DNA from: Actinomycetales bacterium
Lineage (GTDB): Bacteria; Actinomycetota; Actinomycetes; Actinomycetales; Actinomycetaceae
Assembly: GCA_015655375.1 (NCBI GenBank)
Contig: JAATFD010000053.1
Location: 62,001-126,000 of the forward strand
Direction: 5' to 3'
Length of the DNA stretch: 64,000 bases
The notes below the pieces were generated by a model. It saw nothing but the letters and a program-made list of their open reading frames with translations. It did no database searches and was not told where the DNA came from. The position numbers and the translations under genes are program-made. The stretch's first letter is position 1. Each line of letters begins with the position of its first letter. This document shows positions 35,643 through 45,257 of this stretch, in pieces.

Positions 35643-36545
35643 TCACTCGCGGCTGGCCGCCGATTTGGCCGCCAGTCGATGACTGAGCTCAAGTGCGGCC
35701 TTGCGATATGCCACTGCGCCCGCGCTTCGCGGATCGTAGGTCACGACCGATTGGCCATAGCTCGGCGCCTCCGACACCCGCACAGACCGCGGAATGACAG
35801 CCTCCAAAGTCAGATCCGGGAAGTGCGAACGAACTTCAGCCTCGACCTCTTCACTCAAACGCGTACGCCGGTCGACCATCGTCAACAAAATCGTCGAAAT
35901 CCTCAACTTCGGGTTGAGCTCAACCCGGATTCGGTCAATCGACGTCCACAGTTGCGTCAATCCCTCCAAGGCGTAGTACTCGGCCTGGATGGGGATCATC
36001 ACCTGATCTGCCGCCACCAACGCATTGAGTGTCACCAGTCCTAACGAGGGCGGACAGTCGATGAGCACCACGTCGACATCTCGGTGGATCGACAAGAACT
36101 CCGATATCGCGTCCGACAACAGATAAGCCCGACGGGGGAGATCCACCATCTCAATCTCCGCGCCCGACAGGTCGATCGTCGAAGGACAGACCTGAAGGTT
36201 CTCAACATCGGGGCAGGGCTCAAGCACGTCCGCGATTGCCTGACCGCCGACGATCACGTCGTAGGTCGACAGGACACCCGGCCCGTGGGCAATCCCCAAC
36301 GCGCTCGAGGCATTTCCTTGTGCATCCGCATCGATCACCACGACCCGCAGGCCGCCCATGGCAAGCGCAACCGACAGATTGACCGCCGAAGTCGTCTTTC
36401 CGACTCCGCCCTTCTGATTGGCAACGGTCATGACGACCGGCCGGGACGGGTGCCCGAACACCGCGTTCTCCAGCATCCGGCGGTCCGCCAGATTTCGTTC
36501 GAGCTGCGCCGACAGCGGGCTGTCGAAGTTACGGCCACCGGTCAC
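35643..36545 (-). CDS. parA: Chromosome partitioning ATPase ParA
   Basis: A 300-residue Walker-type ATPase. The deviant Walker A motif KGGVGKTT is at 45-52, preceded by MTVANQ, and VLIDCPPSLG is the Walker B region. ParA forms a gradient on the nucleoid that moves ParB-parS complexes. The GTG start has AGAGAGGTGAC upstream. It lies 87 bases after rsmG and before parB on the minus strand, in the usual order. Confidence 0.96.
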   Translation of the reverse strand: MTGGRNFDSPLSAQLERNLADRRMLENAVFGHPSRPVVMTVANQKGGVGKTTSAVNLSVALAMGGLRVVVIDADAQGNASSALGIAHGPGVLSTYDVIVGGQAIADVLEPCPDVENLQVCPSTIDLSGAEIEMVDLPRRAYLLSDAISEFLSIHRDVDVVLIDCPPSLGLVTLNALVAADQVMIPIQAEYYALEGLTQLWTSIDRIRVELNPKLRISTILLTMVDRRTRLSEEVEAEVRSHFPDLTLEAVIPRSVRVSEAPSYGQSVVTYDPRSAGAVAYRKAALELSHRLAAKSAASRE

Positions 36546-36632
36546 GACGTCACCTCTCTTGAAGACCCGACCAGTCTACGTGTCCCTCAGCGTCGGCGAC
36601 CTGAACACACCCAGCAGTCGAAGAGCCAGATG

Positions 36633-37301
36633 TCACTCGTGTCGACGGCACACCACGACGAAGGTCGACTCGTCCTCCATGACGCTCGGAACTTCGTGGA
36701 TCACCGCATCCAAATGATGTCGCTTCAGCTCTCCCGCCGCCGTCTCGACCTCGTCAGGGGCACGGCGTCCCTTGAGCGCAACCAATGATCCATGCGGAGC
36801 AATCAGCTTAGATGTCAACTTGATCAACTTCGACATGTTGGCAACCGCGCGCGCCGTGACCACATCTGCACGCCCCTTGCCTCGCAATTCTTCGGCACGG
36901 ACCTGATGGACCGTCACATTGTCCAGCCCCAACGCGCCCACGACGTCTTCCAGCCACTCGCACCGGCGCTGCATCGGCTCGGCCAAGTGGACATCGAGAT
37001 CCGGTCGCGCCGCCGCTATGACGATCCCCGGAAATCCTGCACCAGATCCGACATCGAGCACCTGACCGGATCGCGGAAGAAAGTCGAGGACAGCCGCCGA
37101 GTTGACGAGATGCCGCGACCACAGTCGCGGACGTTCATGGGGCCCGATCAGACCCCGGACCTCACCCTCATCCTCGAGCAGACGTGCGTATTCCTCGATC
37201 GCCGGGAAGGAGAGCCCGAACAACTTCCGAACCGCCTCCGTCGGCTGCTCGACATCGATCTCCCGGACCTCGGGTCCAGTCGGCGTCAGGTCGTTCGTCA
37301 C
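36633..37301 (-). CDS. rsmG: 16S rRNA (guanine527-N7)-methyltransferase
   Basis: A 222-residue SAM-dependent methyltransferase (GidB) that modifies G527 of 16S rRNA. The SAM site is QVLDVGSGAGFPGIVIAAARPD, and RAVANMSKL and the ALKGRR motif follow. Its GTG start overlaps the jag stop by 4 bases (GTGA). Loss of this enzyme gives low-level streptomycin resistance in other bacteria. Confidence 0.95.
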   Translation of the reverse strand: MTNDLTPTGPEVREIDVEQPTEAVRKLFGLSFPAIEEYARLLEDEGEVRGLIGPHERPRLWSRHLVNSAAVLDFLPRSGQVLDVGSGAGFPGIVIAAARPDLDVHLAEPMQRRCEWLEDVVGALGLDNVTVHQVRAEELRGKGRADVVTARAVANMSKLIKLTSKLIAPHGSLVALKGRRAPDEVETAAGELKRHHLDAVIHEVPSVMEDESTFVVVCRRHE

Positions 37302-37909
37302 TCCTGCGAGTCCTGATCCTCGGTCGTCTCCTCAAGCAGCTCCTCCTCCGGCGCGACCGGTGCCTCCGGCGCCTCAGGACTGCCCGAGACAGCCTCGTTG
37401 GCATCGGTCAGCGCAAGGATGACGACATGACGATGGGGATCCATGCCCTCCGACTCGGAGACCAACCCGGCCTTTGCCACGACGTCGTGGCAAACCTTGC
37501 GCTCGAAGGGGTTCATCGGATCGAGATGCTGCGCCCTGCCGGTCAGCCGCAGGCGAGCGATTGCCTCCAGCGTCAGCACCTGCAGTTCTTCGCGGCGCTC
37601 CTGGCGGAATCCCGCAACATCGAGCATGAGGCGTGAACGCTCACCCGTCTCGGTCTGCACAGCCAGACGCGTCAACTCCTGAAGCGCGTCGAGGACCTCT
37701 CCGTTCTCGCCCACGAGATTCGTCAACGAGTTCGTGTCGTCGGCCAGTACTGCCACTGACGCTCGCCCGTTCTCGACATCGATCTCGATGTCTCCGTCGA
37801 GGTCGGCAATGTCGAGCAACTCCTCGAGGTAGTCCGCCGCGATCTCACCCTCCTCCTCGAGCTGGGTGATGCGGTCCTTGCCGGATTCCTTGCCGGATGT
37901 CTCACTCAT
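37298..37909 (-). CDS. jag: Jag/KhpB-type RNA-binding protein
   Basis: A 203-residue protein with a KH domain (about 60-110, IDVENGRASVAVLADDTNSLTNLVG) and an R3H domain (LDPMNPFERKVCHDVVA). It ends in an acidic Glu/Pro/Ala-rich tail. Jag proteins bind RNA and are linked to cell-wall growth and elongation control. The ATG at 37909 has GAGGACACGAC upstream. It sits between yidC and rsmG as in most Gram-positive bacteria. The acidic C-terminal tail is unusual in amount but seen in actinobacteria. Confidence 0.93.
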   Translation of the reverse strand: MSETSGKESGKDRITQLEEEGEIAADYLEELLDIADLDGDIEIDVENGRASVAVLADDTNSLTNLVGENGEVLDALQELTRLAVQTETGERSRLMLDVAGFRQERREELQVLTLEAIARLRLTGRAQHLDPMNPFERKVCHDVVAKAGLVSESEGMDPHRHVVILALTDANEAVSGSPEAPEAPVAPEEELLEETTEDQDSQE

Positions 37910-38022
37910 GTCGTGTCCTCGTGTCCATGTGTCGGTCTGGGATGAACGGGAATCGTGGGCCACCACCCGCCCGGGAGGCACGTCGCGCCACCGAGCGCCG
38001 ACGCCACAAGGGCGGGCCTGAC

Positions 38023-39384
38023 TCACTTGCCGCCGGACTTCTTGCGCGCTTGCTTGCGCCGAGCCTTGCGACGTTCCTCGCGACGACGCTCGATCTCTTC
38101 GGGGCTCAAGTCGGGACCGGCTTTGTCCGATCCCGTGCGACGCACGGCGCGGCGTTCTGCCTGACGAGCCTCTTCCTCGGCCTTCTCAGCGGCGCGACGA
38201 CGCTGCTCACGCGACAGCTTGCGCGGCTGCTCGCGTGCGCCCTGCTGAGCACGGCGGTCCGCGACCTTCTCGGTGGCCCGACGCACGCCCCGCATCCACT
38301 GCTCATCGGGCAACGTCGTCCACCCCTGAAGGGCAAGATTACGGTAGACGCTCACCTTGTCGCTGGCACTCATGACCTCGGGGAAATCGCTGGCCACCTT
38401 CTGCGCATGCGCCTTCTTCGTGACCTCCTCCAGCGTCTGCTCGTCCAGCTCGACGACGGCCTCCGGGGAATCGCCAAGCTCCGTCCTGCGGTGGTCATAG
38501 TCGCCGAAGAACGAAGTCGCCCACGTCTTGTAGCTCTTCTCACGCTTTTCAACGAGGTCGAGGTAAGCGGGGGAGCCCGGTGTGGGCATGACCTTGACCG
38601 TCCACAGTTGCTGGCCCCATGACCAGAACGTCGTCGTCACCATGTAGACCAGGAGGCCCATCTGGAAGGCCAGACCGGTGAAGATGAACATCGCCGGCAT
38701 GACGTACATCATCATCTTCTGCGACCGGACCATCGGGTTGTTCGGGTCCTGCTGCGGCGGCATGTTCCGGGTCATCGACAAACGAATCGACAGGAACTGC
38801 ATGACGACCATGATGATGATCATCACGACAAAGGCAACAAGACCCATGCCGCTGGTCTCCGTCAGGCGGTGGGACAGCGGAACGCCGAGGACCGTCGACC
38901 CGTCGATCTCACGGGCGACTTCCTGGGTGATCGGACCCAACGCGTCATAGGGCTTACCGCCGACGGTGTAGACGCCCTCCATCAGGGATTTGACTGCGTA
39001 GATCGCCCGATAGAGCGCGAAGAGGAAGGGCATCTGAACCAGTGCCGGCAGGCAGGAGGCGAACGGGCTCGTCCCATGCTTCTTGTAGAGCGCCTGCATC
39101 TCTTCGGACTGCCGCTGCCGGGACAGCGTGTCCGTCTTGCCCTTGTATTTGGCTTGGATCTTCTGCATCTCGGGCTGCAGGGCCTGCATCCCTCGCGAGC
39201 TCTTGATCTGCTTGAGGAACAACGGAATGATCAACACGCGAATGAGGATCGTCAGCAGAACAATCGACAGAACCCATGCGACACCGGACCCAGAGGCCAA
39301 TCCAATCAGGACGAGCAGGTCATGAATCTTCACCCACACCCACGCAATTGCAAGGACGAACGGGTGGAGGATCTTCTCCCACAT
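38023..39384 (-). CDS. yidC: Membrane protein insertase YidC
   Basis: A 453-residue insertase. The short first membrane segment is WEKILHPFVLAIAWVWV. The conserved insertase core holds LLTILIRVLIIPLFLKQIKSSRGMQALQPE with the positively charged groove residue in ILIRV, then SPFASCLPALVQMPFLFALYRAI. About 130 cytoplasmic residues follow, ending in a very basic Arg/Lys-rich tail that probably binds the ribosome. There is no large periplasmic domain, as is typical of Gram-positives. The ATG at 39384 has AAGGAGA upstream. Confidence 0.95.
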   Translation of the reverse strand: MWEKILHPFVLAIAWVWVKIHDLLVLIGLASGSGVAWVLSIVLLTILIRVLIIPLFLKQIKSSRGMQALQPEMQKIQAKYKGKTDTLSRQRQSEEMQALYKKHGTSPFASCLPALVQMPFLFALYRAIYAVKSLMEGVYTVGGKPYDALGPITQEVAREIDGSTVLGVPLSHRLTETSGMGLVAFVVMIIIMVVMQFLSIRLSMTRNMPPQQDPNNPMVRSQKMMMYVMPAMFIFTGLAFQMGLLVYMVTTTFWSWGQQLWTVKVMPTPGSPAYLDLVEKREKSYKTWATSFFGDYDHRRTELGDSPEAVVELDEQTLEEVTKKAHAQKVASDFPEVMSASDKVSVYRNLALQGWTTLPDEQWMRGVRRATEKVADRRAQQGAREQPRKLSREQRRRAAEKAEEEARQAERRAVRRTGSDKAGPDLSPEEIERRREERRKARRKQARKKSGGK

Positions 39385-39394
39385 GGGATCTCCT

Positions 39395-39898
39395 TCAGAT
39401 GGTCGGAACGCGCGAGGCGCCCATGGGTCGGCCGGTGGAGGCCGGCAGGTCAGCATCGTCATCGAGGACGCCCACGTCCCTGACGGTTGAACGCCCCGAC
39501 AGGGACGCTGCAAAATCATGGGCGGAATCGTCCTCGAGGCCCATCGGTACGGGCTCGGGCAGGTCGAGATTACCCGCCCAGTCCTCCGGCGGGATCCACT
39601 GGTCCGGACGCCAACGTCCCCTCGGCGGAACGCGATCGACGCCTCCGTGACTCCAGGGATTGCATCGCAGGAGCCTCCACGTCGCCAGGATCAGTCCTTT
39701 GACGAGGCCATGGACATGCAGGGCCTCGACCGCATACGCCGAGCAGCTCGGCGCGTAACGACACCGCGGCGGCATCGCCGGGGAAATCACGCGCTGATAG
39801 AGATGGATCGGTGCAACCAACATCCACACCACGGGATTGCGCGAGGTCGAGCGAATCTCCGGACCCGGTTCCCCGTCCTCCGTCAACGGCCGATTCAT
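39395..39898 (-). CDS. yidD: Membrane protein insertion efficiency factor YidD
   Basis: A 167-residue YidD. The conserved core is [46 protein letters not shown], which helps YidC-dependent insertion. The core ends near residue 95; the remaining 70 residues form an acidic extension not needed in short forms. The ATG overlaps the rnpA stop (ATGA), and yidC follows 10 bases later. Confidence 0.93.
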   Translation of the reverse strand: MNRPLTEDGEPGPEIRSTSRNPVVWMLVAPIHLYQRVISPAMPPRCRYAPSCSAYAVEALHVHGLVKGLILATWRLLRCNPWSHGGVDRVPPRGRWRPDQWIPPEDWAGNLDLPEPVPMGLEDDSAHDFAASLSGRSTVRDVGVLDDDADLPASTGRPMGASRVPTI

Positions 39899-40248
39899 CG
39901 TCCGGCCAGCTTTGCCCGAGCACGAGCGAGGGCACTGTCAAGACTGCATGCCAAGTGCTTGGAATCCTGGCCCTGGGCACCCGTTTGAACCCGGATCACC
40001 ACACGCCCACCCTGGGGCATGGACGTCAGCCGAGAACGCATCAGATGACGTAACTGGCGCTTGACACGATTACGCGCAGTTGCGTGGGGGATCGCCCGCT
40101 TGGGTACGACGAAACCGACGAGGCACTCGGTCGAGTTCTCGTCGGTTCCGCAATGCACGACGACCATGGAGTTTCCCGCACGAGATCCGGAACGGATCGT
40201 CCGCCGAAAATCCTGGGGGTCCACCATGCGGTGAGCGCGCGGCAACAC
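39895..40248 (-). CDS. rnpA: Ribonuclease P protein component
   Basis: A 117-residue basic protein that assists the RNase P RNA in cutting tRNA 5' leaders. The signature is [27 protein letters not shown]. The GTG start lies 14 bases after the rpmH stop. It is the standard neighbour of rpmH. Confidence 0.94.
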   Translation of the reverse strand: MLPRAHRMVDPQDFRRTIRSGSRAGNSMVVVHCGTDENSTECLVGFVVPKRAIPHATARNRVKRQLRHLMRSRLTSMPQGGRVVIRVQTGAQGQDSKHLACSLDSALARARAKLAGR

Positions 40249-40262
40249 CCCGATGCCAGCTC

Positions 40263-40400
40263 TCAGGCTGACAGGTGCGCGCGACCCTTGCGACGGCGGT
40301 TCGCAAGGATCGAACGACCGGCGCGCGTGCTCATGCGCAGACGGAAACCGTGAGTCTTGGAACGACGACGGTTATTGGGCTGGAAAGTCCGCTTGGTCAC
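40263..40400 (-). CDS. rpmH: 50S ribosomal protein L34
   Basis: A 45-residue basic protein, too short for many gene finders. It reads [19 protein letters not shown] at the start and ends [11 protein letters not shown], which is the normal L34 length. The GTG start has GAGGAG upstream. It is divergent from dnaA, the usual boundary of the origin region, and is followed by rnpA, yidD and yidC. Confidence 0.97.
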   Translation of the reverse strand: MTKRTFQPNNRRRSKTHGFRLRMSTRAGRSILANRRRKGRAHLSA

Positions 40401-40493
40401 GACAATTCTCCTCGGGCGAGCACAGGCATTCATCTGCACTCATCGGTCGGTGTGGGCCCCCTCCACCGAGACACCCTCGCAGGGGGAAGCCGG

Positions 40494-40514
40494 TATGCCC
40501 GGATTCCGGGCATA
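40494..40514 (-). other. Leader hairpin upstream of rpmH
   Basis: TATGCCCGG (40494-40502) and CCGGGCATA (40506-40514) form a perfect 9-bp stem with a 3-base loop in the transcribed leader of rpmH, about 95 bases from the start codon. The function is unknown; it may stabilise the transcript. Confidence 0.45.
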
Positions 40515-40525
40515 GACAAAGGCCC

Positions 40526-40554
40526 AGCCTAGAAGCTGACTCCGGGCACGTCAA
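40526..40554 (-). promoter_or_regulatory. rpmH promoter
   Basis: On the minus strand TTGACG (40554-40549) and TAGGCT (40531-40526) are separated by exactly 17 bases. This is a good match to a housekeeping sigma promoter and fits a strong ribosomal-protein transcript. Confidence 0.7.
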
Positions 40555-40620
40555 CGGCACGCGCCCGGAGGTCGAGCACCCCATTGTGAGGTATCGGTCG
40601 TTGACCCTCGACACCCTCCG

Positions 40621-40800
40621 TCCACACCTGTGGATCTTTCGGTGGAGGACGGAATCCACATCGGTGAATTACGAGGTCGTATCCACAGGCCTGTGGATGA
40701 CGTGAATTCCGTGCGCTGGCTGCGATCGGCCGTGTAACTACAGTTTTGTCATTCACCGTTTAGTTTTCCACAGACGTATCCCCAAGCTGTGGACAGCGAC
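40621..40800. other. DnaA-box cluster upstream of dnaA
   Basis: The rpmH-dnaA gap contains TCCACA-CC-TGTGGA near 40621, the perfect 18-bp palindrome ATCCACAGGCCTGTGGAT (40681-40698), TTTTCCACAG (40764-40773) and a reverse CTGTCCACAGC (40786-40796). These are head-to-head DnaA boxes. They fit dnaA autoregulation and may also be part of a bipartite origin. Confidence 0.75.
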
Positions 40801-40902
40801 GTGTCGGGTACGTCGACGGGTTAGTGTTGACGACCGACGCGGTGTCGGTGGGATGGCCACATCGTGTCAAAGCTCACTCCACCCCTGTTTCCGGAGGTTG
40901 CC

Positions 40903-42357
40903 GTGACGGCGAATTCCCTCACCGATGCCTGGAATGCGGCGCTCCACTCCCTCGACGCCATGGACCTGGGCCCGGTCGCGACCTCCTTCATCCGGACGGC
41001 CAAACCTCTCGGCGACATCGAGGGCACGATCCTGCTGGCAGTCCCCAATGACTTCACCAAGGGCTACATCGAGAATCGCGCGTCCGAAGGCCTGACCAAG
41101 GCGCTCTCCGAGGCTCTCGGCCGTGAGGCCCGAATTGCTGTCACGATCGACACGTCATTGGAGCCCATCCCCTCGGAAGATGAGGAGGCTCCCCTCCCCG
41201 CGGCCACCGAGGACGACAGCGAATCCTCCGCCCCACCCACTGAGGGACTCGACCAAGACACACCGCCGCCCGCCCCCCACCCCGGACGGACGCTGGACGC
41301 CTTCAACATCGATTCGACCGAGACCCGGCTGAACCCGAAGTACACCTTCGACACCTTCGTGCCAGGGTCCTCCAACCGCTTCGCCCATGTCGCTGCGATC
41401 GCTGTGGCGGAATCACCGGCCAAGGCGTACAACCCCTTGTTCATCTACGGGGACTCTGGGCTGGGCAAGACGCATCTGCTCCACGCCATCGGTCACTATG
41501 CCCTGTCCCTCTATCCCCATCTGCGTGTCCGCTACGTGAACTCGGAGGAGTTCACGAACGACTTCATCAACGCGATCCGCGACGACCGGGCTGAGGAATT
41601 CCAACGCCGCTACCGTGAGGTCGACATCCTGCTGGTGGATGACATCCAGTTCATCCAGGGCAAGGAACAGACGATGGAGGAGTTCTTCCACACCTTCAAC
41701 ACGCTCTACAACGCGAACAAACAGGTCGTCCTCACCTCGGATCTGCCACCCAAGAAACTCAACGGTTTCGAGGAACGCCTGCGCTCGCGCTTTGCCGCGG
41801 GTCTGCTCACGGACGTTCAGCCGCCCGACCTCGAGACGCGTATCGCGATCCTCCAGAAGAAGGCCGCCGGTGAACAGCTCGAGGTCGACCCAGCCGTCCT
41901 CGAATACATCGCATCGCGAATCTCCTCGAACATCCGAGAGCTAGAAGGTTCTCTGCTGCGGGTCACGGCATTCGCCAACCTCACCCAACAACACATCGAC
42001 CTGCCCCTGGCGGAGATGGTCCTCAAAGACATCATCTCCGACCCGGACGACACGGAGATCACCGCGGCACTGATCATGGGCCAGACCGCCCACTACTTCG
42101 GTGTAACTCTCGATCAGTTGTCGAGCACGAACCGCTCCCACACTGTCGTCGAGGCCCGCCAGATCGCCATGTACCTGTGTCGCGAACTCACCGACCTCTC
42201 GCTGCCCAAGATCGGTGCAGCCTTCGGCGGGCGCGACCACACAACCGTCATGCACGCCAACAAGAAGATCGGCGAGCAGATGAACGCCAAGCGTGAAACT
42301 TTCAATCACGTCACCGAGTTGACGAATCGGATCAAGCAGAAGGCCCGCGAGTCCTGA
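40903..42357 (+). CDS. dnaA: Chromosomal replication initiator DnaA
   Basis: A 484-residue AAA+ initiator. Domain I starts [14 protein letters not shown]; a Pro/Glu/Ser-rich linker follows. The ATPase has Walker [10 protein letters not shown] and Walker [14 protein letters not shown]. Domain IV ends with the DnaA-box-binding signature [21 protein letters not shown] prefer the GTG at 40903, which has CCGGAGG five bases upstream. An in-frame GTG at 40864 would add 13 residues and has only a weak GGGATGG. Confidence 0.96.
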   Translation: MTANSLTDAWNAALHSLDAMDLGPVATSFIRTAKPLGDIEGTILLAVPNDFTKGYIENRASEGLTKALSEALGREARIAVTIDTSLEPIPSEDEEAPLPAATEDDSESSAPPTEGLDQDTPPPAPHPGRTLDAFNIDSTETRLNPKYTFDTFVPGSSNRFAHVAAIAVAESPAKAYNPLFIYGDSGLGKTHLLHAIGHYALSLYPHLRVRYVNSEEFTNDFINAIRDDRAEEFQRRYREVDILLVDDIQFIQGKEQTMEEFFHTFNTLYNANKQVVLTSDLPPKKLNGFEERLRSRFAAGLLTDVQPPDLETRIAILQKKAAGEQLEVDPAVLEYIASRISSNIRELEGSLLRVTAFANLTQQHIDLPLAEMVLKDIISDPDDTEITAALIMGQTAHYFGVTLDQLSSTNRSHTVVEARQIAMYLCRELTDLSLPKIGAAFGGRDHTTVMHANKKIGEQMNAKRETFNHVTELTNRIKQKARES

Positions 42358-42790
42358 ATTCCGCGGATCCTCAGCGTTCCCTTGATGTCGGGCGCCATCC
42401 CACCCTGCTCAGATCCGGATGGGGACAAGGATGTGTGTCGTCGGTGAATTTCTCGTGTGATTCTGTGGACTCCGGGAAGCACTCTGTGGACACGATGTGT
42501 GAGTACCGCATCCGTCCACAGACCATCCACCGGTTCGGGCCTGTCATCCACTCTCGTCATCCACCGCGAAATCGGTACGATCACGCGGGCAAAAGGTGTA
42601 ATTCACAGGATCCACATCCCTGATGACGGTGATGAATTCTGTAATTACAAGAATTACTCTGTTCAGCCTTCATCCCTCCCTCTCGACCACACCTCGTCCG
42701 GTCCACACCTGTTCGCCGCTCGTGCCAAGGCAGGGTTCACGTGACGTAGAGTGAGACAGCATTCGATTCGCCATCTGGAGGGAACCCGGC
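42358..42790. other. oriC: Origin of replication oriC (dnaA-dnaN intergenic)
   Basis: The 433-base gap has many DnaA boxes in both orientations: TGTGGACTC (42464), TGTGGACAC (42485), CCGTCCACA (42512) and several weaker CATCCAC copies (42522, 42545, 42558). An AT-rich stretch at 42631-42660 (GATGAATTCTGTAATTACAA onward) with a GTAATT/AATTAC inverted repeat is the likely unwinding element. Position and content match actinobacterial origins. Confidence 0.88.
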
Positions 42791-43927
42791 ATGAAGTTCA
42801 CCGTCGCCCGCGACGTCCTCTCCGAGGCCGTTTCCTGGACGGCCCGCGCCCTACCAGTGCGTCCGGCCAGCCCAATCCTGGCAGGGGTCCGTATCACCAG
42901 TCATGACCAGGCCCTGACACTGTCGAGCTTCGACTATGAGGTCTCTGCGAACTCCGAGATTCCCGCGACCGTTGACGAGGCCGGAGAGGTCCTCGTGTCC
43001 GGCCGGTTGCTCGCGGACATTTCCAAGTCGCTGCCCAACCAACCCGTGCGTATCGAGCTTGATGGTCAAAAAGTCAATCTGACCTGCGGCTCCTCGCATT
43101 TCACGTTGGCGGTCATGCCACTTGACGACTATCCGCTGCTGCCGGCCCAGCCGGAGAATCGCGGGTCGATCGACTCCCAGGTCCTGGCTCAGTCGATCGC
43201 CCAAGTTTCGGTCGCGGCCTCCCGTGATGACACGTTGCCCCTGCTGACGGGTGTTCGCATAGAGATCGAGGGCGAGCACATCACGCTGCTGGCCACGGAT
43301 CGCTATCGTTTGGCAATGCGGGAACTGACATGGGAGCCCACGACCCCCGATTTCTCTGAGACCGCTTTGGTCAAGGCCCGGATTCTCTCCGACGTTGCGA
43401 AGTCGATGACCGGTGGCTCCAGCGTCGATGTGGGATTGTCGCGGGAGTCCCAGCCCGGCGCGTCCTCGTTGATCGGGTTCTCCGCCGGTGGACGTCGGAC
43501 AACCTCCACTCTGATGGATGGTGACTATCCGCCGGTGCGTCGCCTCTTCCCGGACACGACGTCGATCCGGGCAGTGTGTGAGCGTCAGACTTTGCTCGAA
43601 GCCGTCAAGCGCGTGTCCTTGGTCGCCGAACGCAAGACGTCGGTGCGCATGGCTTTCTCGGAAGGCCAAATTGTCCTCGAGGCAGGTCAAGGCGACAACG
43701 CCCAGGCGTCAGAGGCGATTGAGGGCCAACTGGTTGGCGAGGAGATCTCCACCGCTTTCAATCCACAGTTCTTGGTCGATGGATTGTCGGTCCTCGACAC
43801 CGATTACGTGCGTTTCGGATTCACCCACCCGACGAAGCCCGTGATCGTGACGGGCCAGAACGAGTCAGACGGCGGAGAGGTCCTTCACTTCCGCTACCTG
43901 CTGATGCCGATTCGTTTCGGGATCTGA
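42791..43927 (+). CDS. dnaN: DNA polymerase III beta sliding clamp
   Basis: A 378-residue clamp, starting MKFTVARDVLSEAVSWTARALP, with three repeated domains and ending LLMPIRFGI. It encircles DNA and tethers the polymerase. GGAGGGAA precedes the ATG. It follows oriC in the standard order. Confidence 0.97.
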   Translation: MKFTVARDVLSEAVSWTARALPVRPASPILAGVRITSHDQALTLSSFDYEVSANSEIPATVDEAGEVLVSGRLLADISKSLPNQPVRIELDGQKVNLTCGSSHFTLAVMPLDDYPLLPAQPENRGSIDSQVLAQSIAQVSVAASRDDTLPLLTGVRIEIEGEHITLLATDRYRLAMRELTWEPTTPDFSETALVKARILSDVAKSMTGGSSVDVGLSRESQPGASSLIGFSAGGRRTTSTLMDGDYPPVRRLFPDTTSIRAVCERQTLLEAVKRVSLVAERKTSVRMAFSEGQIVLEAGQGDNAQASEAIEGQLVGEEISTAFNPQFLVDGLSVLDTDYVRFGFTHPTKPVIVTGQNESDGGEVLHFRYLLMPIRFGI

Positions 43928-43955
43928 CAGGGCACGCGGACGGAGGTGGACTGAG

Positions 43956-45257
43956 CTGCGGGTCTCGCACGTCGCTCTCGACGATTTTCGGTCCTATCGC
44001 CATGTGGTCCTCGAATTTCCTGCGGGTCCGACTGTCCTCATGGGACGTAACGGGCAGGGCAAGACGAACCTCGTGGAGGCGATCGCCTACCTGTCGACCT
44101 TCAGCTCGCATCGCGTCGCTGCCGAGCAGGCGCTCGTCCGAGTCCCTCCAGACGACTCCGACGAGGTCGCTCCCGGTGGTGCCGTTATCCGGGTCAAGCT
44201 GGTGTCCGGTGAGCATCGGGAGTTCGATCAAGGAGGGTCGGGCCCTCGCGAGCAGGTCATTGAGCTGGAGATCGTCCGCGGGCGGGCGAATCGAGCTCGA
44301 CTCAACCGCACCCAGGTCCCACCGCGGGACATTCTCGGGTTGGTCCGTACGGTCGTCTTCGCCCCGGAGGACCTCCAGCTCGTACGGGGCGACCCCCAGG
44401 TGCGTCGCCGCTTCCTCGACGATCTGGCGACTCAAATGCACCCGACCCTGGGAGTTGTCCGGTCGGACTTTGACCGCGTGGCTCGTCAACGTGCGGCGTT
44501 GATGAAGCAGGCCTCAGCGCGTGTGCGTCGGGGTCAGACACCCGATCTTTCGACGATGGATGTCTGGGACCGTCAGTTCGCAGAATTGTCGGCGAGGTTG
44601 ACGACCGCTCGCCGTGAGCTGGTCGACAGGCTGCGCGTCCCGGCGGCGAGTGCCTACCGGGAGGTGTCCGACTCCCCGCGGCAGCTGAGCCTCGTCCTCG
44701 ATGCGTCGATCGATCGCAGTAGGGTACCTCAGAATGACCGATCGGAATCCGCTGAGCAACGCAACGACATCGAGGAAGCGGACCAGGGCCCCTCCGTACC
44801 GAAGGATCCGCAGGCCGACACGTTGCTTGCGGCTTTGGCGCATGTCCGGCCTCGCGAGATCGAACGGGGAGTCAACCTGATCGGGGCACATCGTGACGAC
44901 CTCATGCTGACGTTGGGGGGTCTGCCTGTCAAGGGATATGCGAGTCATGGGGAAGCCTGGTCCGTTGCTCTTGCCCTGCGGTTGGCCTCCTTCGAGGTTC
45001 TGGAAGATCGTGGGGAAGAGCCGATCCTCATTCTCGATGACGTCTTTGCCGAATTGGACGCCGAGCGTCGCCTGGGACTGGCACGGATGGTGTCCGGTGC
45101 GGATCAGGTGCTCGTCACTGCCGCCGTGCCCGAGGACGTTCCCGATTTCCTCGACGGTCACCGTCTGCGGGTCCACACGGATGCGGATCACGGGTCCACG
45201 ATTGACACGGACGACCATTCGGACGGAATCGACGTCGAAAGCAATCGGCATGTGTGA
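43956..45257 (+). CDS. recF: DNA replication and repair protein RecF, probable CTG start
   Basis: A 433-residue SMC-like ATPase for loading RecA at gaps. The conserved first strand, LRVSHVALDDFRSYRHVVLEF, is in frame and lies upstream of the first in-frame ATG/GTG/TTG (a GTG at 44004). A CTG at 43956 has GGAGG nine bases before it and gives the normal RecF N-terminus. Starting at 44004 would remove 16 conserved residues. Walker A is GRNGQGKTN (30-38) and Walker B is LILDDVFAELD. A stretch around residues 240-280 is less conserved. It lies 28 bases after dnaN, without gnd between them. Confidence 0.9.
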   Translation: MRVSHVALDDFRSYRHVVLEFPAGPTVLMGRNGQGKTNLVEAIAYLSTFSSHRVAAEQALVRVPPDDSDEVAPGGAVIRVKLVSGEHREFDQGGSGPREQVIELEIVRGRANRARLNRTQVPPRDILGLVRTVVFAPEDLQLVRGDPQVRRRFLDDLATQMHPTLGVVRSDFDRVARQRAALMKQASARVRRGQTPDLSTMDVWDRQFAELSARLTTARRELVDRLRVPAASAYREVSDSPRQLSLVLDASIDRSRVPQNDRSESAEQRNDIEEADQGPSVPKDPQADTLLAALAHVRPREIERGVNLIGAHRDDLMLTLGGLPVKGYASHGEAWSVALALRLASFEVLEDRGEEPILILDDVFAELDAERRLGLARMVSGADQVLVTAAVPEDVPDFLDGHRLRVHTDADHGSTIDTDDHSDGIDVESNRHV

